Below, piece by piece: positions 1 to 10,347 of a stretch of 64,000 bases of DNA. How positions within the stretch are numbered: the stretch's first letter is position 1; each line of letters opens with the position of its first letter. The notes under the pieces were generated by a model, which saw only the letters and a program-made list of their open reading frames with translations, did not search any database and was not told the DNA's origin. Source of the DNA: Magnolia sinica (taxonomy: Eukaryota > Streptophyta > Magnoliopsida > Magnoliales > Magnoliaceae); contig NC_080585.1 of NCBI RefSeq assembly GCF_029962835.1, positions 62,049,443 through 62,113,442 of the forward strand, read 5' to 3'. A program made the translations under genes and the position numbers.

Positions 1-2103
1 TGTTCTTGCCTTAGGTTATTCTGTTGCCGTTGACGAAGACAACTCGTCTAAATCAATTCGGTGTTCTTTTCTGGCTTAAGGTGCGGACTTTAAGTGTATA
101 GGTTATGGTTTTCAAGGCTTTCAATGCCAGTTAATGATTTATTCTTGTTATGGATGAGATTTCGCATGCCAAATGTTATGTTTATGTTGCGTTCCTGATA
201 TGCATGTGTTATATTGAGATTTGTGTATTCTATGTGTATGTATAAAGTACCGTATACGTATAAAATATGCACTTGTGTTTGCCATGATTATTTGTCGTGT
301 ATGTATGCTAGATGTATGTATGACAACTCCTTGGTAAAAGGAATTGTCCAAAAGCTTGTAGTTCAACATACGTCATGTATGTTGTATCATGTATTCTAAG
401 TGTTTGTAGAAATGCATGAATGATCTAAAGTGTAACTTATTACACTAATTGCGGGCGTTGAGAAGTGATTCTCAACACTCCTATTGATGTGCATGATTTC
501 CTTTATGCAAGTTACATTCCATGTTATTTAAATTCAAGCATTACTTGTGCTTACATTTATGTTAAGTTGATATTTCTCAAGTGCTTATGTACCATGATTT
601 GAGTTGTTGTTTCCTTTACTGTTCTACATTCAATTCATATATCTGTTGTAGTGTAATGTGTGTGGGACTATGTATTAGTCCAGGAAATCGGTAATCGGCC
701 TTAAGATCGTGGTTGAGGTTGCTTTCGCCACGTAGGACGTATTAGACAAACCCGAGTCGTATTAGAGTTGTCGGCAGTGGTTTGGTCACGCAGAGGTTTG
801 CGCACTCTATGTCGCTCAACTCAACGTGCGCTCGTGCTAGTCGAGTTCGTCAAGTAACCCGATTGTCCGATGTATGTTCACCATGTATGGACGCTACTAC
901 TTAAATCTAGGGTACCGAACTTACCAGTGAAATCCGAATAACCATGGTACCTTGATCCGCTAAGACTCATGAGCCGAACATGGTGGTATGGGACACCATG
1001 GTCTAGCTGTCGGCCTACGCTGGGGTGACGAGCCTCCCCATAGTGACCAGCGAGCAACTAAACTCGTGAGCCGATTATGGTGGTATGGGACACTATATTC
1101 GTGCTGTCGGCCTACATTGATTGGTGACGAGCCCTTTGTAGTGACCTCGAGCATACCTGGATACCGCAATGAGGTGACGAGCCGAACTGTGGTAATAAAG
1201 GTATGAAAAGCGTGCATTGATTGGTGATGAGCCCTTTGCTACGACCTGAAACCATATGATCGTATGAGATGTCTAGGACTGACGACCTTAGAATGGATCA
1301 CTGTTTGGATGGTGACATGAGGAAGGTATCTTAGCTTCCCAATCCTGCTATATGAAATGGACTAATAACAACTTGGTAATCATATCCATGCACCGCATTT
1401 GCATGCACTTTGTAGATGTGGCGCACTTTGAGGTGGTGTCATGCGTAACGTAAGATGAAGACGCTGAGGGTGTACGCGTGAGGGCACGCATCATTTTGCA
1501 AGCATCCTTGCGTTAACAAGAGTACTTAGGATTTATTTAATTGTTCTGCTTTATCATTACTGTTTGATTGAACTGATAACATGTTAACTAGTGCCTTATT
1601 GTTCCACTGAGTTGATCACTCACTCCCACGTTCTGGGGCGGTGTTAAACACCCACCAGACTCTGTCTTAGGTTCTGATGTTGCAGATGTTGATGCGACTT
1701 CTGAGGCAGAGCGGGAGATGGATGATGATGAGGCTGCTTTCTCTTATATGCAGTTTTCAGACGGGTTCTAGCGAGCCTTGTTCTGATGCGCGGGACTCCG
1801 GGATTATTTTTGGGAATTTAAATGATGTAACTTGATACTTGTAATTTTGTTAAGTAACACTTTCATACGACTTGGTTGGTGAATGTACTTCAGGGATTTA
1901 CACTTGTACACATATATTTTTATAAGTCTTCCGCTTGCTTTATTCACTTATCCCTGAATTATATCTATGTTTTGGCTTAATCTATTTCATGTTTTATGCA
2001 CTAATACAGTCAACATACATCCATCATTAAATATGTTGCATAAGTGATGTTTTGGAACTCGGGAGCTGAGTTATGCTCGACCTCCGAATTTCAAGGCGTT
2101 ACA
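1..2103 (+). mobile_element. 3' part of a Tekay-type LTR (family LTR-1)
   Basis: This stretch aligns by eye along its length with the solo LTR at 60550-63366 and the LTR at 35974-39130. Shared landmarks are the GGTATGGGACACC...GTCGGCCTACGCTGGGGTGACGAGCC blocks near 985-1240, the CACTCCCAC...CACCCACCAGACTCT stretch near 1620-1665, and the terminal CTCGACC...TTCAAGGCGTTACA ending at 2103. The 5' part lies outside the window. It is non-coding, and its short ORFs are not conserved among the copies. Whether it is a solo LTR or the 3' LTR of an element to the left cannot be decided here. Confidence 0.85.
967..1250 (+). repeat. Tandem ~100-bp modules inside LTR-1
   Basis: Successive degenerate units each carry a CATGAGCC-like word, GGTGGTATGGGACAC, a GTCGGCCTAC word and GGTGACGAGCC...AGTGACC. 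Two clear units and a partial third are visible here. The same module occurs with different copy number in the LTRs at 37937-38125 and 62205-62500, so it is a variable-number repeat of the LTR family. Confidence 0.7.
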
Positions 2104-2440
2104 CCAGATGAGTATGTGGTTGCTGGACATATTTTGTCCTCATTTCAATGATATCGTTTAAGCATCGAGGACATCGACAGCACATGTCAATTCTATCGAT
2201 CAGTGTATCGATAAAATCGACAAAGTAAGAAAACTTAGAGAATTTTCTGATTTTGAAAAAGTTTTCTTAACTTAAAAACCCTATGATATTCTAGTTTATT
2301 TTAAGGGTTTTATATACCTGGTGTTTTGGGACATGGGATGTGAGGCTTTGATTTACCTAAGGCGAGGTTGCACACATCCCGGTTGAAGTAAACGCTTAAA
2401 TTGATCTTCCTATGAGGCTCTGCAGTCTGTCCGACTTAAC
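2104..2440. other. Unassigned segment between an LTR-1 end and a Tekay protease
   Basis: It starts exactly after the LTR-1 terminus TTACA and ends where the minus-strand protease homology begins. It has AT-rich and ATCGA-rich parts (near 2185-2220) and no ORF of note. It could be the remnant of another insertion or the broken 3' side of the minus-strand Tekay element. I recognise nothing in it. Confidence 0.4.
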
Positions 2441-2865
2441 ACTCACGCTAATTGACAAACTAGGGTACTTTCAATCACTTGACTGAAGAGTCTGCTATCT
2501 TCGAAATGGTGAACCCGGTGTCCAACAACAGAAATACCAGTGTACCTTGGATGTGGGCAATGACTTTGAAGGCTAGCAGTACTGCAACCATAGATTCAGA
2601 TGCTTCGGCTGCAAGGGCATGTACTTAAGCTTGTTGAGGATGATTGGGTTGCGCTGTCATTGGCCATTGAGGCAGCCTATATTGAGGTGTGGGAGGTCGG
2701 TTGAATGGATGTGTCGGTGGCGCAGATCGTAGAAGTGGAGCCGATATAACTTGTGGTGGCTGGCGGTTGATCTTTTGAGGTGGCGTAAAGCCGTTGTCCC
2801 TCATCTTGTTAAAACAAAAGGGCTCTATATGGCCCGTCTTGTTACAATAAACGCACTAAAGATTA
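2441..2865 (-). pseudogene. Ty3 Tekay gag C-terminus (zinc knuckle) and protease, minus-strand element
   Basis: Read on the minus strand, this begins at the left edge of the CACTA insertion. It gives an intact CCHC knuckle (CVYCNKTGHIEPFC, CX2CX4HX4C), then FNKMRDNGFTPPQK, a Pro-rich linker and a retroviral-type aspartic protease start with the active-site triad LLLDTGFT. The same protein order occurs on the plus strand at 27895-28265. It is the continuation of the gag reading at 15794-16813, with the CACTA element between them. The protease is broken by stops soon after the DTG motif, and homology ends near 2441. Gag packages element RNA and the protease matures Gag-Pol in the particle. This copy is dead. 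Confidence 0.8.
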
Positions 2866-3190
2866 CATTACCAGAAAAAGGGGCAAAGGCTACGGATAAA
2901 ATCCATAGCCTTAGACCTATGGCTACAGTTCTAGTCCGTAACTAGTCCATAGCATGACCGTAGTCGTAGGTGCTGTAACAAGAGATCTAAAACCTATAGC
3001 TACGGATTTAATCTGTAGCTATATGTTACAACAGCTATAGATATAATCCATAGCAATTATATCTGTAGCGATAAGTATAAACAATTATGGATATTATTTA
3101 TAGCTAAAAGTCCGTAGCAATATGCCAAATTTAATTATGGCTACAGCTGTCGGATTACCGGCTATGGTTAATATCCATAGCTATTTCATA
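2866..3190 (+). repeat. Left TIR and subterminal repeats of the CACTA element
   Basis: The TIR at 2866-2896 is followed by about ten short copies, in both orientations, of a word close to GCTACGGATTTAATCCGTAGC (for example near 2890-2915, 2998-3020, 3045-3060, 3160-3182). In CACTA elements, arrays like this bind the element's DNA-binding protein; that role is known for the family and not shown here. Confidence 0.8.
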
Positions 3191-3204
3191 CATTAAAAAA
3201 TATA

Positions 3205-3412
3205 TATATAATCATTTCTTCATTCAATTACCACCTGCATAATCATTCATTCATTCCATTACAATCATTCATTCATTCAATTACAATCAATTACAATCCT
3301 TCATTCAATCAATTATAATTACAATCAATTACAATCCTTCATTCAATCAATTACAATTACAATCAATTACAATCCTTCATTTAATCAATTACAATTACAA
3401 TTACAATAATGC
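3205..3412 (+). repeat. Minisatellite of CAATTACAATC/CCTTCATTCAAT units
   Basis: About four imperfect units of roughly 45-50 bases built from CAATTACAAT and CCTTCATTCAATCAATTA lie between the CACTA subterminal repeats and the SMC4 fragment. No coding content. Confidence 0.75.
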
Positions 3413-3558
3413 TGAAAATACAAATCTTTAGCCTCATTAGAGAACTTTGCTCGACTTCACCCTGAAATTTCAATGATAAAGAATTGAAAGAGAAGATATA
3501 TTTTAATGGTATGATATTTTTTTCACAAGTAAATAAGCCTTTTTCAGCCATCACTCAC

Positions 3559-3735
3559 CTGAAGAATCAAAAACCGATTATTGTCCAAGTCCACTCCTTT
3601 TCCTTTCAATTTCTTAGTGACCTCTGTAATATTACTTCCATGGTCATTTATGTAGTACTTTGAAAAGTTGTCTCAAAATGCAACTCTAGTAATGACAAAG
3701 TCACTTCTTGCAACAGCTTCGTATATTCCATCATC
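3559..3735 (-). pseudogene. SMC4: Captured exon of SMC4 (condensin core subunit)
   Basis: A 177-base exon on the minus strand is bounded by a TTTGTAG acceptor and a CAG|GTGAGT donor and reads 59 codons in one frame. Key stretches are SDFVITRVAF, SKYYIN and KGKGVDLDNNRFLILQ, the conserved end of the SMC4 N-terminal ATPase region just before the GEVEQ segment. SMC4 is an ATPase of the condensin complex that compacts chromosomes. One in-frame TGA replaces the Arg codon of the VAFRDN motif (CGA to TGA). I see no neighbouring SMC4 exon, so this is a one-exon fragment inside the CACTA element. Confidence 0.9.
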
Positions 3736-3894
3736 CTACAAATAGCCATGGCATTCATAAATCAGAATGACCATTAGGGGAAAGAAAAATAAAGTGAAAG
3801 AAGTGCATCATGTATAACCATTTTCTTTTCTTTTCTTTCTTAATGAATTAATAAAAACTCAAAGAGGAATGAAATTGACACAAAAGGAATGGTC

Positions 3895-3987
3895 TCACCA
3901 TATGGTTTGTAGGGCCAAAATAAACGTCTGGACGATTTTCGCAAGGAAGACCATCGGTATCCACAAGTACCCACTTCCTAAGGAATG
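3895..3987 (-). other. Unidentified exon-like segment inside CACTA
   Basis: On the minus strand this reads without a stop through KWVLVDTDGLPCEN and RPDVYFGPTNHM, then a possible donor ATG|GTGAGA. A near-identical 20-base word (GGAATGGTCTCACCATATGG) occurs at both edges of the segment, which suggests a small direct duplication. The residue pattern looks like real protein, but I do not recognise the family. Confidence 0.35.
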
Positions 3988-3999
3988 GTCTCACCATAT

Positions 4000-6900
4000 G
4001 GTTTAAGTTATAAGTTTATGTTAATGTCGTAGGTTATAGGTTTAGGTTTAGGGATTTGAGAATATATTTACGTTTTAGGTTTAGGTTTAGCTTTTACATT
4101 TAGGTTAAGGTTACAAGTTTAGGTTTAGGTTATAAGTGTAGGTTATAGGTTTAGGTTTAGGTTAGGTTATATGTTAAGGTTTAGGGAATTGAGTTTAGGT
4201 TATAGGTTAAGGTTTAGGTTTAGGTTATAGGTTTAGGTTTAGGTTATAGTTTTGGGATTTGAGAATAGGTTTACGTTATAAGTATAGGTTTAGGTTACTT
4301 TGTAGGTTATAGGTTTAGGTTATAAGTTTATGTTAATGTTATAGGTTATAGGTTTAGGTTTAGGTTTAGGGATTTGAGAATACATTTAGGTTTTAGGTTT
4401 AGGTTTAGGGATTTGAGAATACATTTAGGTTTTAGGTTTAGGTTTAGGTTTTAGGTTTAGGTTATAAGTTTAGGTTATAGGTTTAGGTTTAGGTTATAGC
4501 TTTAGGGAATTGAGAATAGGTTAAGGTTTAGGTTTAGGAAATCGAGTTCGGGTTCAGGATCGGGTTTAGGTTTGGGTTTTCAAGTTTAGGTTTAGGTTTA
4601 GGTTAGGGAGTTGAGATTAGGATTAGGTGTAGGTTTAGGTTTAGGGATTTGAGAATACATTTAGGTTTTAGGTTTAGGTTTAGGTTTTAGGTTTAGGTTA
4701 TAGGTTTAGGTTTAGGTTTAGGTTAATGTTAGGTTATATATTATAATTTTAGGTTATAGGTTATAGGTTAAGGTTTAGGTTATAGGTTTTGGTTTAGGTT
4801 AAGGTTATAGGTTTAGGTTTAGGTTTAGGTTTAGGTTAAGGTTTAGGTTTAGGTTTAGGTTATAGGTTATATGTTATAGGTTATAGCTTTTGGGAATTGA
4901 GAATAGGTTAAGGTTTAGGTTTAGGAAATCGGGTTCGGGTTCGGGATTAGGTTTAAGTTTGGGTTTTCAAGTTTAGGTTTAGGTTTAGGTTAGGGAGTTG
5001 AGATTAGGATTAGGTGTAGGTTTAGGTTTAGGGATTTGAGAATACATTTAGGTTTTTGGTTTAGGTTATAGGTTTAGGTAATAGGTTTAGGTTTAGGTTT
5101 TAGGTTTAGGTTAAGGTTTGGTTATAGGTTATAAGTTTAGGTTATAGGTTATAGGTTATAGGTTATATGTTAAGGTTTAGGTTATAGGTTTTGGTTTAGG
5201 TTAAGGTTATAGGTTTAGGTTTAGGTTTAGGTTATAGGTTTAGGTTAGGTTTAGGTTTAGGTTTAGGTTATAGGTTATAGCTTTAGGGAATTGAGAATAG
5301 GTTAAGGTTTAGGTTTAGGAAATCGGGTTCAGGTTCGGGATCGGGTTTAGGTTTGGATTTCAAGTTTAGGTTTAAGCTTAGGTTAGGGAGTTGAGATTAG
5401 GATTAGGTGTAGGTGTAGGTTTGGGTTTAGGGATTTGAGAATACATTTAGGTTTTAGGTTTAGGTTTAGGTTTTAGGTTTAGGTTTAGGTTTAGGTTAAC
5501 GTTAGGTTAGAGGTTATAAGTTTAGGTTATAAGTTATAGGTTATAGGTTAAGGTTTTGGTTTAGGTTAAGGTTATAGGTTAAGGTTTTGGTTTAGGTTAA
5601 GGTTATAGGTTTAGGTTTAGGTTAAGGTTTAGGTTTAGGTTTAGGTTATAGGTTTAGGTTAAGGTTTAGGTTTAGGTTATAAGTTATATGTTATAGGTTA
5701 TAGCTTTTGGGAATTGAGAATAGGTTAAGGTTTAGGTTTAGGTTATAAGTTATATGTTATAGGTTATAGCTTTTGGGAATTGAGAATAGGTTAAGGTTTA
5801 GGTTTAGGAAATCGGGTTCGGGTTCGGGATCGGGTTTAGGTTTGGATTTTCAAGTTTAGGTTTAGGTTAGGTTAGGGAGTTGAGATTAGGATTACGTGTA
5901 GGTTTAGGTTTAGGGATTTGAGAATACATTTAGATTTAGGTTTTACGTTTCGGTTTAGGTTATAGGTTATAGGTATAGGTTTTGGGATTTGAGAATAGGT
6001 TTAGGTTAAGGTTAAGGTTTAGGTTTAGGGATTTGAGAATAAATTTAGATTTAGGTTTTACGTTTCGGTTTAGGTTATAGGTTATAGGTATAGGTTTTGG
6101 GATTTGAGAATAGGTTTAGGTTAAGGTTAAGGTTTAGGTTTAGGTTATAGGTTATAAGTATAGGTTTATGTTTAGGTTAAGGTCTAGGTTTAGGTTATAG
6201 GTTTAGGTTAGGGAGTTGAGATTAGGATTAGGTGTAGGTTTAGGTTTAGGAATTTGAGAATACATTTAGGTTTTAGGTTTAGGTTTTGGGATTTGAGAAT
6301 AGTTTTAGATTATAAGTATAGGTTTAGGTTGGGTTATAGGTTAAGTTTAAGGATTTGAGTTTAGGTTATAGGTTTAGGTTATAGGTTATGGGTTATAGGG
6401 TTTAGGTTAGGGTTTAGGTTATAGGTTTAGGTTATAGGTTTAGGTTTAAGTTATAGGTTTAGGTTTAGGTATAGGTTTTAGGTTTAGGTATAGGTTTATG
6501 TTATAGGTTATAGGTTATATGTTTAGGTTAAGGTTTAGGGATTCAGGTTCGGGTTCGGGTTCGGGTTTGGGTTCGGGTTTAAGTTATAGGTTTTGGTTTA
6601 AGTTATAGGTTATAGGTTTAGGTTAAGGTTTAGGTTTAGGTTATGGGTTTTGGGATTTGAGAATAGGTTTAGGTTATAAGTATAGGTTTAGGTTGGATTA
6701 TAGGTTAAGGTTTAGGTTTAGGTTATAGGTTTTGGGATTTGAGAATAGGTTTAGGTTATAAGTTTAGGTTTAGGTTGGGTTATAGGTTAAGGTTTAGGTT
6801 TAGGTTATAGGTTTTGGGATTTGAGAATAGGTTTAGGTTATAAGTTTAGGTTTAGGTTGGGTTATAGGTTAAGGTTTAGGTTTAGGTTATAGGTTTTAGG

Positions 6901-7850
6901 ATTTGAGAATAGGTTTAGGTTATAAGTTTAGGTTTAAGTTTAGGTTATAGGTTTAGGTTAAGGTTTAGGTTAAGGTTATAAGGTTTAGGTTAGGGTTTAG
7001 GTTATAGGTTTAGGTTTAAGTTATAGGTTTAGGTTTAGGTTTAGGTTTTAGGTTTAGGTAAAAGCTTAGGTTATAGGTTATAGGTTATATGTTTAGGTTA
7101 AGGTTCAGGGATTTGGGTTCGGATTCGGGTTTGGGTTCCGGTTTAGGTTATAGGTTTTGGTTTAGGTTATAGGTTATAGGTTTAGGTTAAGGTTTAGGTT
7201 TAGGTTATGGGTTATGGGATTTGAGAATAGGTTTAGGTTATAAGTATAGGTTTAGGTTGGGTTATAGGTTAAGGTTTAGGTTTAGGTTATAGGTTATAAG
7301 TATAGGTTTATGTTTAGGTTAAGGTCTAAGTTTAGGTCATAGGTATAGGTTTTGGGATTTGAGAATAGGTTTAGGTTAAGGTTATAAGTATAGGTTATAG
7401 GTTAAGGTTTAGGTTTAGGTTTAGGTAATCGGGTTTGAGTTCGGGATCGGGTTTAGGTTTGGGTTTAGGTTTTAGGTTCTAGGTTATAGGTTTAGTTTAT
7501 AGGTTAAGGTTTGGGTTATAAGTTAAGGTTTAAGTTATAGGTTATAGGTTATAAGTATAGGTTTAGGTTTAGGTTAAGGTCTAGGTTTAGGTTATAAGTA
7601 TAGGTTTTACGATCTGAGAATAGATTTAGGTTAAGGTTATAAGTTTAGGTTAAGGTTATAAGTATAGGTTATAGGTTAAGGTTATAGTTTAGGTTAAGGT
7701 TATAAGTATAAGTTATAGGCTTAGGTTTAGGTTTATGTTTAGGTTAAGGTTTAGGTTATAGGTTTTGGTTTAGAGTTAGGTTTAGGTTATAGATTATAGG
7801 TTATAGCTTTTGGGAATTGAGAATAGGTTTAAGGTGTGGCTCAGGTTAAG
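4000..7850 (+). repeat. ~3.8 kb degenerate TTTAGG/TATAGG array with ~390-base higher-order units
   Basis: Almost the whole interval is GGTTTAGG, GGTTATAGG, GGTTAAGG and GGTTTTAGG words with interspersed GGGATTTGAGAATA and GAAATCGGGTTCGGG spacers. The spacer GAAATCGGGTTC(G/A)GG recurs near 4538, 4926, 5318 and 5808, that is at steps of about 390, 390 and 490 bases, so a higher-order repeat is present in the middle. The core word is the plant telomere unit TTTAGGG minus one G, with the G-rich strand on the plus strand throughout. It has no coding content and lies inside the CACTA element between the SMC4 fragment and the other captured exons. Confidence 0.9.
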
Positions 7851-7857
7851 GGCCTGC

Positions 7858-8180
7858 AAATACAGATATAAACACGGCCTATCCAAATGGTCAGGCCCCT
7901 CCAATGCTATCCATAGGAAATGGACAACTTCATCATGGTCATAACAACAGTTCTCACCTTCCAGGGATCCCTGCTCATCCGGATAGCTCTGACGCACATC
8001 CAGGTCTGCTCCATTAATTTTGAGTAAATACATAAACACGGCCTGTCCAAATAGCCAGGCCCCTCCAATGTTGTCCAAGGAAATGGACAGTTTTATCATG
8101 GTCATAACAGTGGTTCCCACCTTCCATAGACCCCCGGTCATCGGATAGCTCCGACACAATCTAGGTCAGTACAAATACAT
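7858..8180 (-). repeat. Two tandem ~164-base units within CACTA
   Basis: ACACGGCCT(A/G)TCCAAAT starts at 7872 and again at 8036. The flanking ~150 bases (CAGGCCCCTCCAATG, GGAAATGGACA, TCATGGTCATAACA, TCACCTTCCA) match between the copies. The duplication makes a 121-codon minus-strand ORF that I regard as accidental. Confidence 0.75.
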
Positions 8181-8968
8181 TTTCATGATTCAAAGAAGGG
8201 AACTTGAGGGTTTTCCTTACCTTCCATTGTATGCTTCCAAGGTGCAGATGGCCCCTGAAACACACATACATCCTGGGAATCACTTCTCAAAACCGCAGAC
8301 TATTTTTTTTAGAATTCGTTCATCTCACCTGAAAACCTGTCACATAATGAATAACTGTAACCACAATGATAACTATTGTGAATGCACTATGATGAAAAAA
8401 TTATTATTATTATAGATAACTGTAATTACAACATAGATATCATGCACGCGATATCACATAATGTATTGTTTGATGAACTACACATGTGCATTCTTGATAA
8501 GAGATGTATCAGATGCTTAAATCTGAAATATGCAGCTCCAATCCTCCCACATGCAACATCCACCTGAAAAAATGCGCATAACCGTCATGCTTGAGTAATC
8601 AATACAGGAATATACAAGTAAAACCATAAAACCAGAGATACTCACTGCATTTTTAGGATCTCCTCCATAGTTAACAATCTCATTCTAAAGCCCTTCTCCC
8701 TCCTCCTTTACCCGGGCTTGGGACTGGCAATGCAAGGAGTTGCATTGGCAGAGTTAAAAAAGGTCCTTCCAGATAAAAGGGTGACTCTGGAATCAAGCAA
8801 AAGTCCTAAGGAAAATGGCAATGACAATTTTCCTTAGCATGTTAAAATACAAATAATGAAGATTTAAACCACAAGTTGAAAACTTTCGGTTATGCAATTT
8901 AAAATGAAATGGCACCATGGCAGAAAAAGAAGATAGGATAATGTAGGATGACTAATGATAATACATAC
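8181..8968 (-). other. Intron-like captured DNA, no recognised exon
   Basis: Several splice-like boundaries occur on the minus strand. One example is a segment at about 8217-8251 bounded by TTTCAG and GTAAGG. Others are a CAG near 8568 and a GCA|GTGAGT near 8648. The enclosed short readings match no family I know. It may hold further small captured exons. Confidence 0.35.
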
Positions 8969-9008
8969 CACATCTCAACTGGCAAGAGTAGCATACATTG
9001 CAATGAAC
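8969..9008 (-). pseudogene. PFK: Captured exon of plant ATP-dependent 6-phosphofructokinase
   Basis: A 40-base minus-strand exon between a TTGCAG acceptor and GTATGT donor reads FIAMYATLAS, stop, DV. This is the conserved plant PFK block that follows GRYSG and precedes the exon with LIPE. PFK phosphorylates fructose 6-phosphate in glycolysis. The stop TGA sits exactly at the Arg (CGA) of LASRD. Adjacent PFK exons are not visible. The match is short but specific, and the splice sites fall where a plant PFK exon ends. Confidence 0.75.
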
Positions 9009-9117
9009 CTGCAAGCAATAAAATGAAATTAAAAATTACAATGGACATACATTTTGCATTACCAATCCATAAAAACAAAGAGGTAATCTGAAATTTGAAA
9101 GTTCTTAAGACATACAT
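9009..9117 (-). other. Linker between PFK and SAMHD1-like fragments
   Basis: Only about 109 bases of AT-rich, intron-like DNA separate two exons of unrelated genes. No further coding match is seen. Confidence 0.4.
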
Positions 9118-9178
9118 CTAAAATTCAAAATTGCAACCAAGGCCACAAACTCGGCAATCTCGTTCAATATAGTCAAAC
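9118..9178 (-). pseudogene. VEN4-like: Captured exon of a SAMHD1-like HD-domain dNTPase gene (copy A)
   Basis: On the minus strand, after a TTTACAG acceptor, it reads FDYIERDCRVCGLGCNFEF. This matches the plant SAMHD1 homologue block FDYI.RDCRACGLGCNF. Family members are HD-domain triphosphohydrolases that lower dNTP pools. The downstream donor is damaged (TAG|AT where CAG|GT is expected). A second, more diverged copy of the same exon lies at about 12590-12657. Confidence 0.8.
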
Positions 9179-10069
9179 CTGTAAATTAATGATTTCCTTA
9201 AAACTAATATCATAAGTTTCAGGATAAGGAACCAATTATAAAATGACATATCATGAGAAGAGGTAAAATGACTTACATTGCCCACAGAGATATCATGGCT
9301 GGCTAGTTCCATTTCCTGGTCAAAACATAATATGTTATGGCCACAAATTGAATGTGTAGACAATAGCAAAATCTGAGTTCCTTAAGATGGTGTTTAGATG
9401 TGTAGACAACTCACTTAACACAGTTCATGTATTGCATAATGGTTAAAGAAATTAAGCATGCAGTAGTAGTTGCTCAACACGTCAAGGAAAGTTCAAAAGA
9501 AAGTCATATTCCAGCGAAACCACGATAGGAAGAAATTTCCATCACAAGCATTGATTAAAATGTTAAAACACACTAACAAAATACAAAGAACTATGAAATT
9601 AGTAGAGGAAATGATGCACTTCTGCAAGAAAGAAAAAGAAAAAAAAATCCATCACAAAAGAATAAGTACAACAACTTGACAAAACAAGACATCTTATCAA
9701 CACGCATAATCCTCCACAAACATCCACTCCCATCCAAGCACAAAAAATTTTAAAATGCAATCAAACTTCAGCTAGAGTACTCAATATTTTGAAACATCGC
9801 ATTTCCTGCAAAAATTTCCAGCATAAAAATGGAACACATATCCCTTAGAAAGAACACACACAAGAGAGAGAGAGAGAGTAAAGAAATAGATTCTACCAAC
9901 GGTAGGAGAAAAAAAATCACAACCATTACAAGAAAACTGCTCATACCACATAAATACATCCTCATATTATCATTGAAGCAAGCAGAAAAAATTTAAAACT
10001 AAAAAGACAAACACATGGAAAAAGTTGCATCATGTGAAAATGGCTGAAAGACAAAGCAAAATCAGTTAC
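9179..10069 (-). other. Intron-like captured DNA, no recognised exon
   Basis: AT-rich DNA. A small exon-like segment near 9279-9319 reads EMELASHDISVGN between AG and GTAAG on the minus strand but is not recognised. A short (GA)n run lies near 9862-9878. Nothing else can be supported. Confidence 0.35.
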
Positions 10070-10138
10070 CTTCACAACAAGCAGGGGATAAGTCACAACA
10101 GTCGACCTAAGTTTAACAACAGCTCCAAGAAGAAATAC
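10070..10138 (-). pseudogene. PXN: Captured PXN exon (second of two)
   Basis: A 69-base minus-strand exon (acceptor TTGGTTAG, donor AAG|GTAACT) reads 23 codons without a stop: VFLLGAVVKL then STVVTYPLLVVK. The PxxxVK-type signature in TYPLLVVK is the mitochondrial-carrier motif as found in plant peroxisomal NAD carrier PXN/PMP36 proteins, which exchange NAD across the peroxisomal membrane. It follows the exon at 10240-10347 in correct gene order, with the intron retained. The expected next exon (SRLQAKQ) is not seen. Confidence 0.85.
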
Positions 10139-10239
10139 CTAACCAAAGAAGCACCATAGAACGTGAAAACACCAAAATGAATGTAAAAGCATTGCAACAG
10201 CAACAACGGGAGATGCAAAACACGAGATCATTGGTCTAC

Positions 10240-10347
10240 CTCCAATGCAGTCACTCCTTTTGTGGCTTTCTTACTCAAGGTGCATCTTTCCTTCAGCTGC
10301 TTCAGCATGGTCTAATACAGCATGAATTGTATGGAAGGGTTGCTTAC
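10240..10347 (-). pseudogene. PXN: Captured PXN exon (first of two)
   Basis: A 108-base minus-strand exon (acceptor TTCGCAG, donor GAG|GTAGAC) reads VSNPSIQFMLY, stop, TMLKQLKERCTL, then KGVTALE. This is the block that precedes VFLLGA in PXN-like carriers. Phase and order agree with the exon at 10070-10138, and the 101-base intron between them keeps GT and AG ends. A single in-frame TAG replaces the residue after Tyr. Confidence 0.85.

Noticed and set aside
960-1217. Overlapping ORFs on both strands over the GACGAGCC repeats
   Set aside because: They follow tandem modules of a non-coding LTR and are not kept open in the other two LTR-1 copies.
4000-7850. A true chromosome end (telomere)
   Set aside because: The array is degenerate, uses TTTAGG where TTTAGGG is expected, has internal higher-order units and unique DNA on both sides, and lies inside a transposon.
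7794-8159. 121-codon minus-strand ORF
   Set aside because: It runs through a tandem duplication and part of the TTTAGG array; the two repeat units are read in different frames and match no family.
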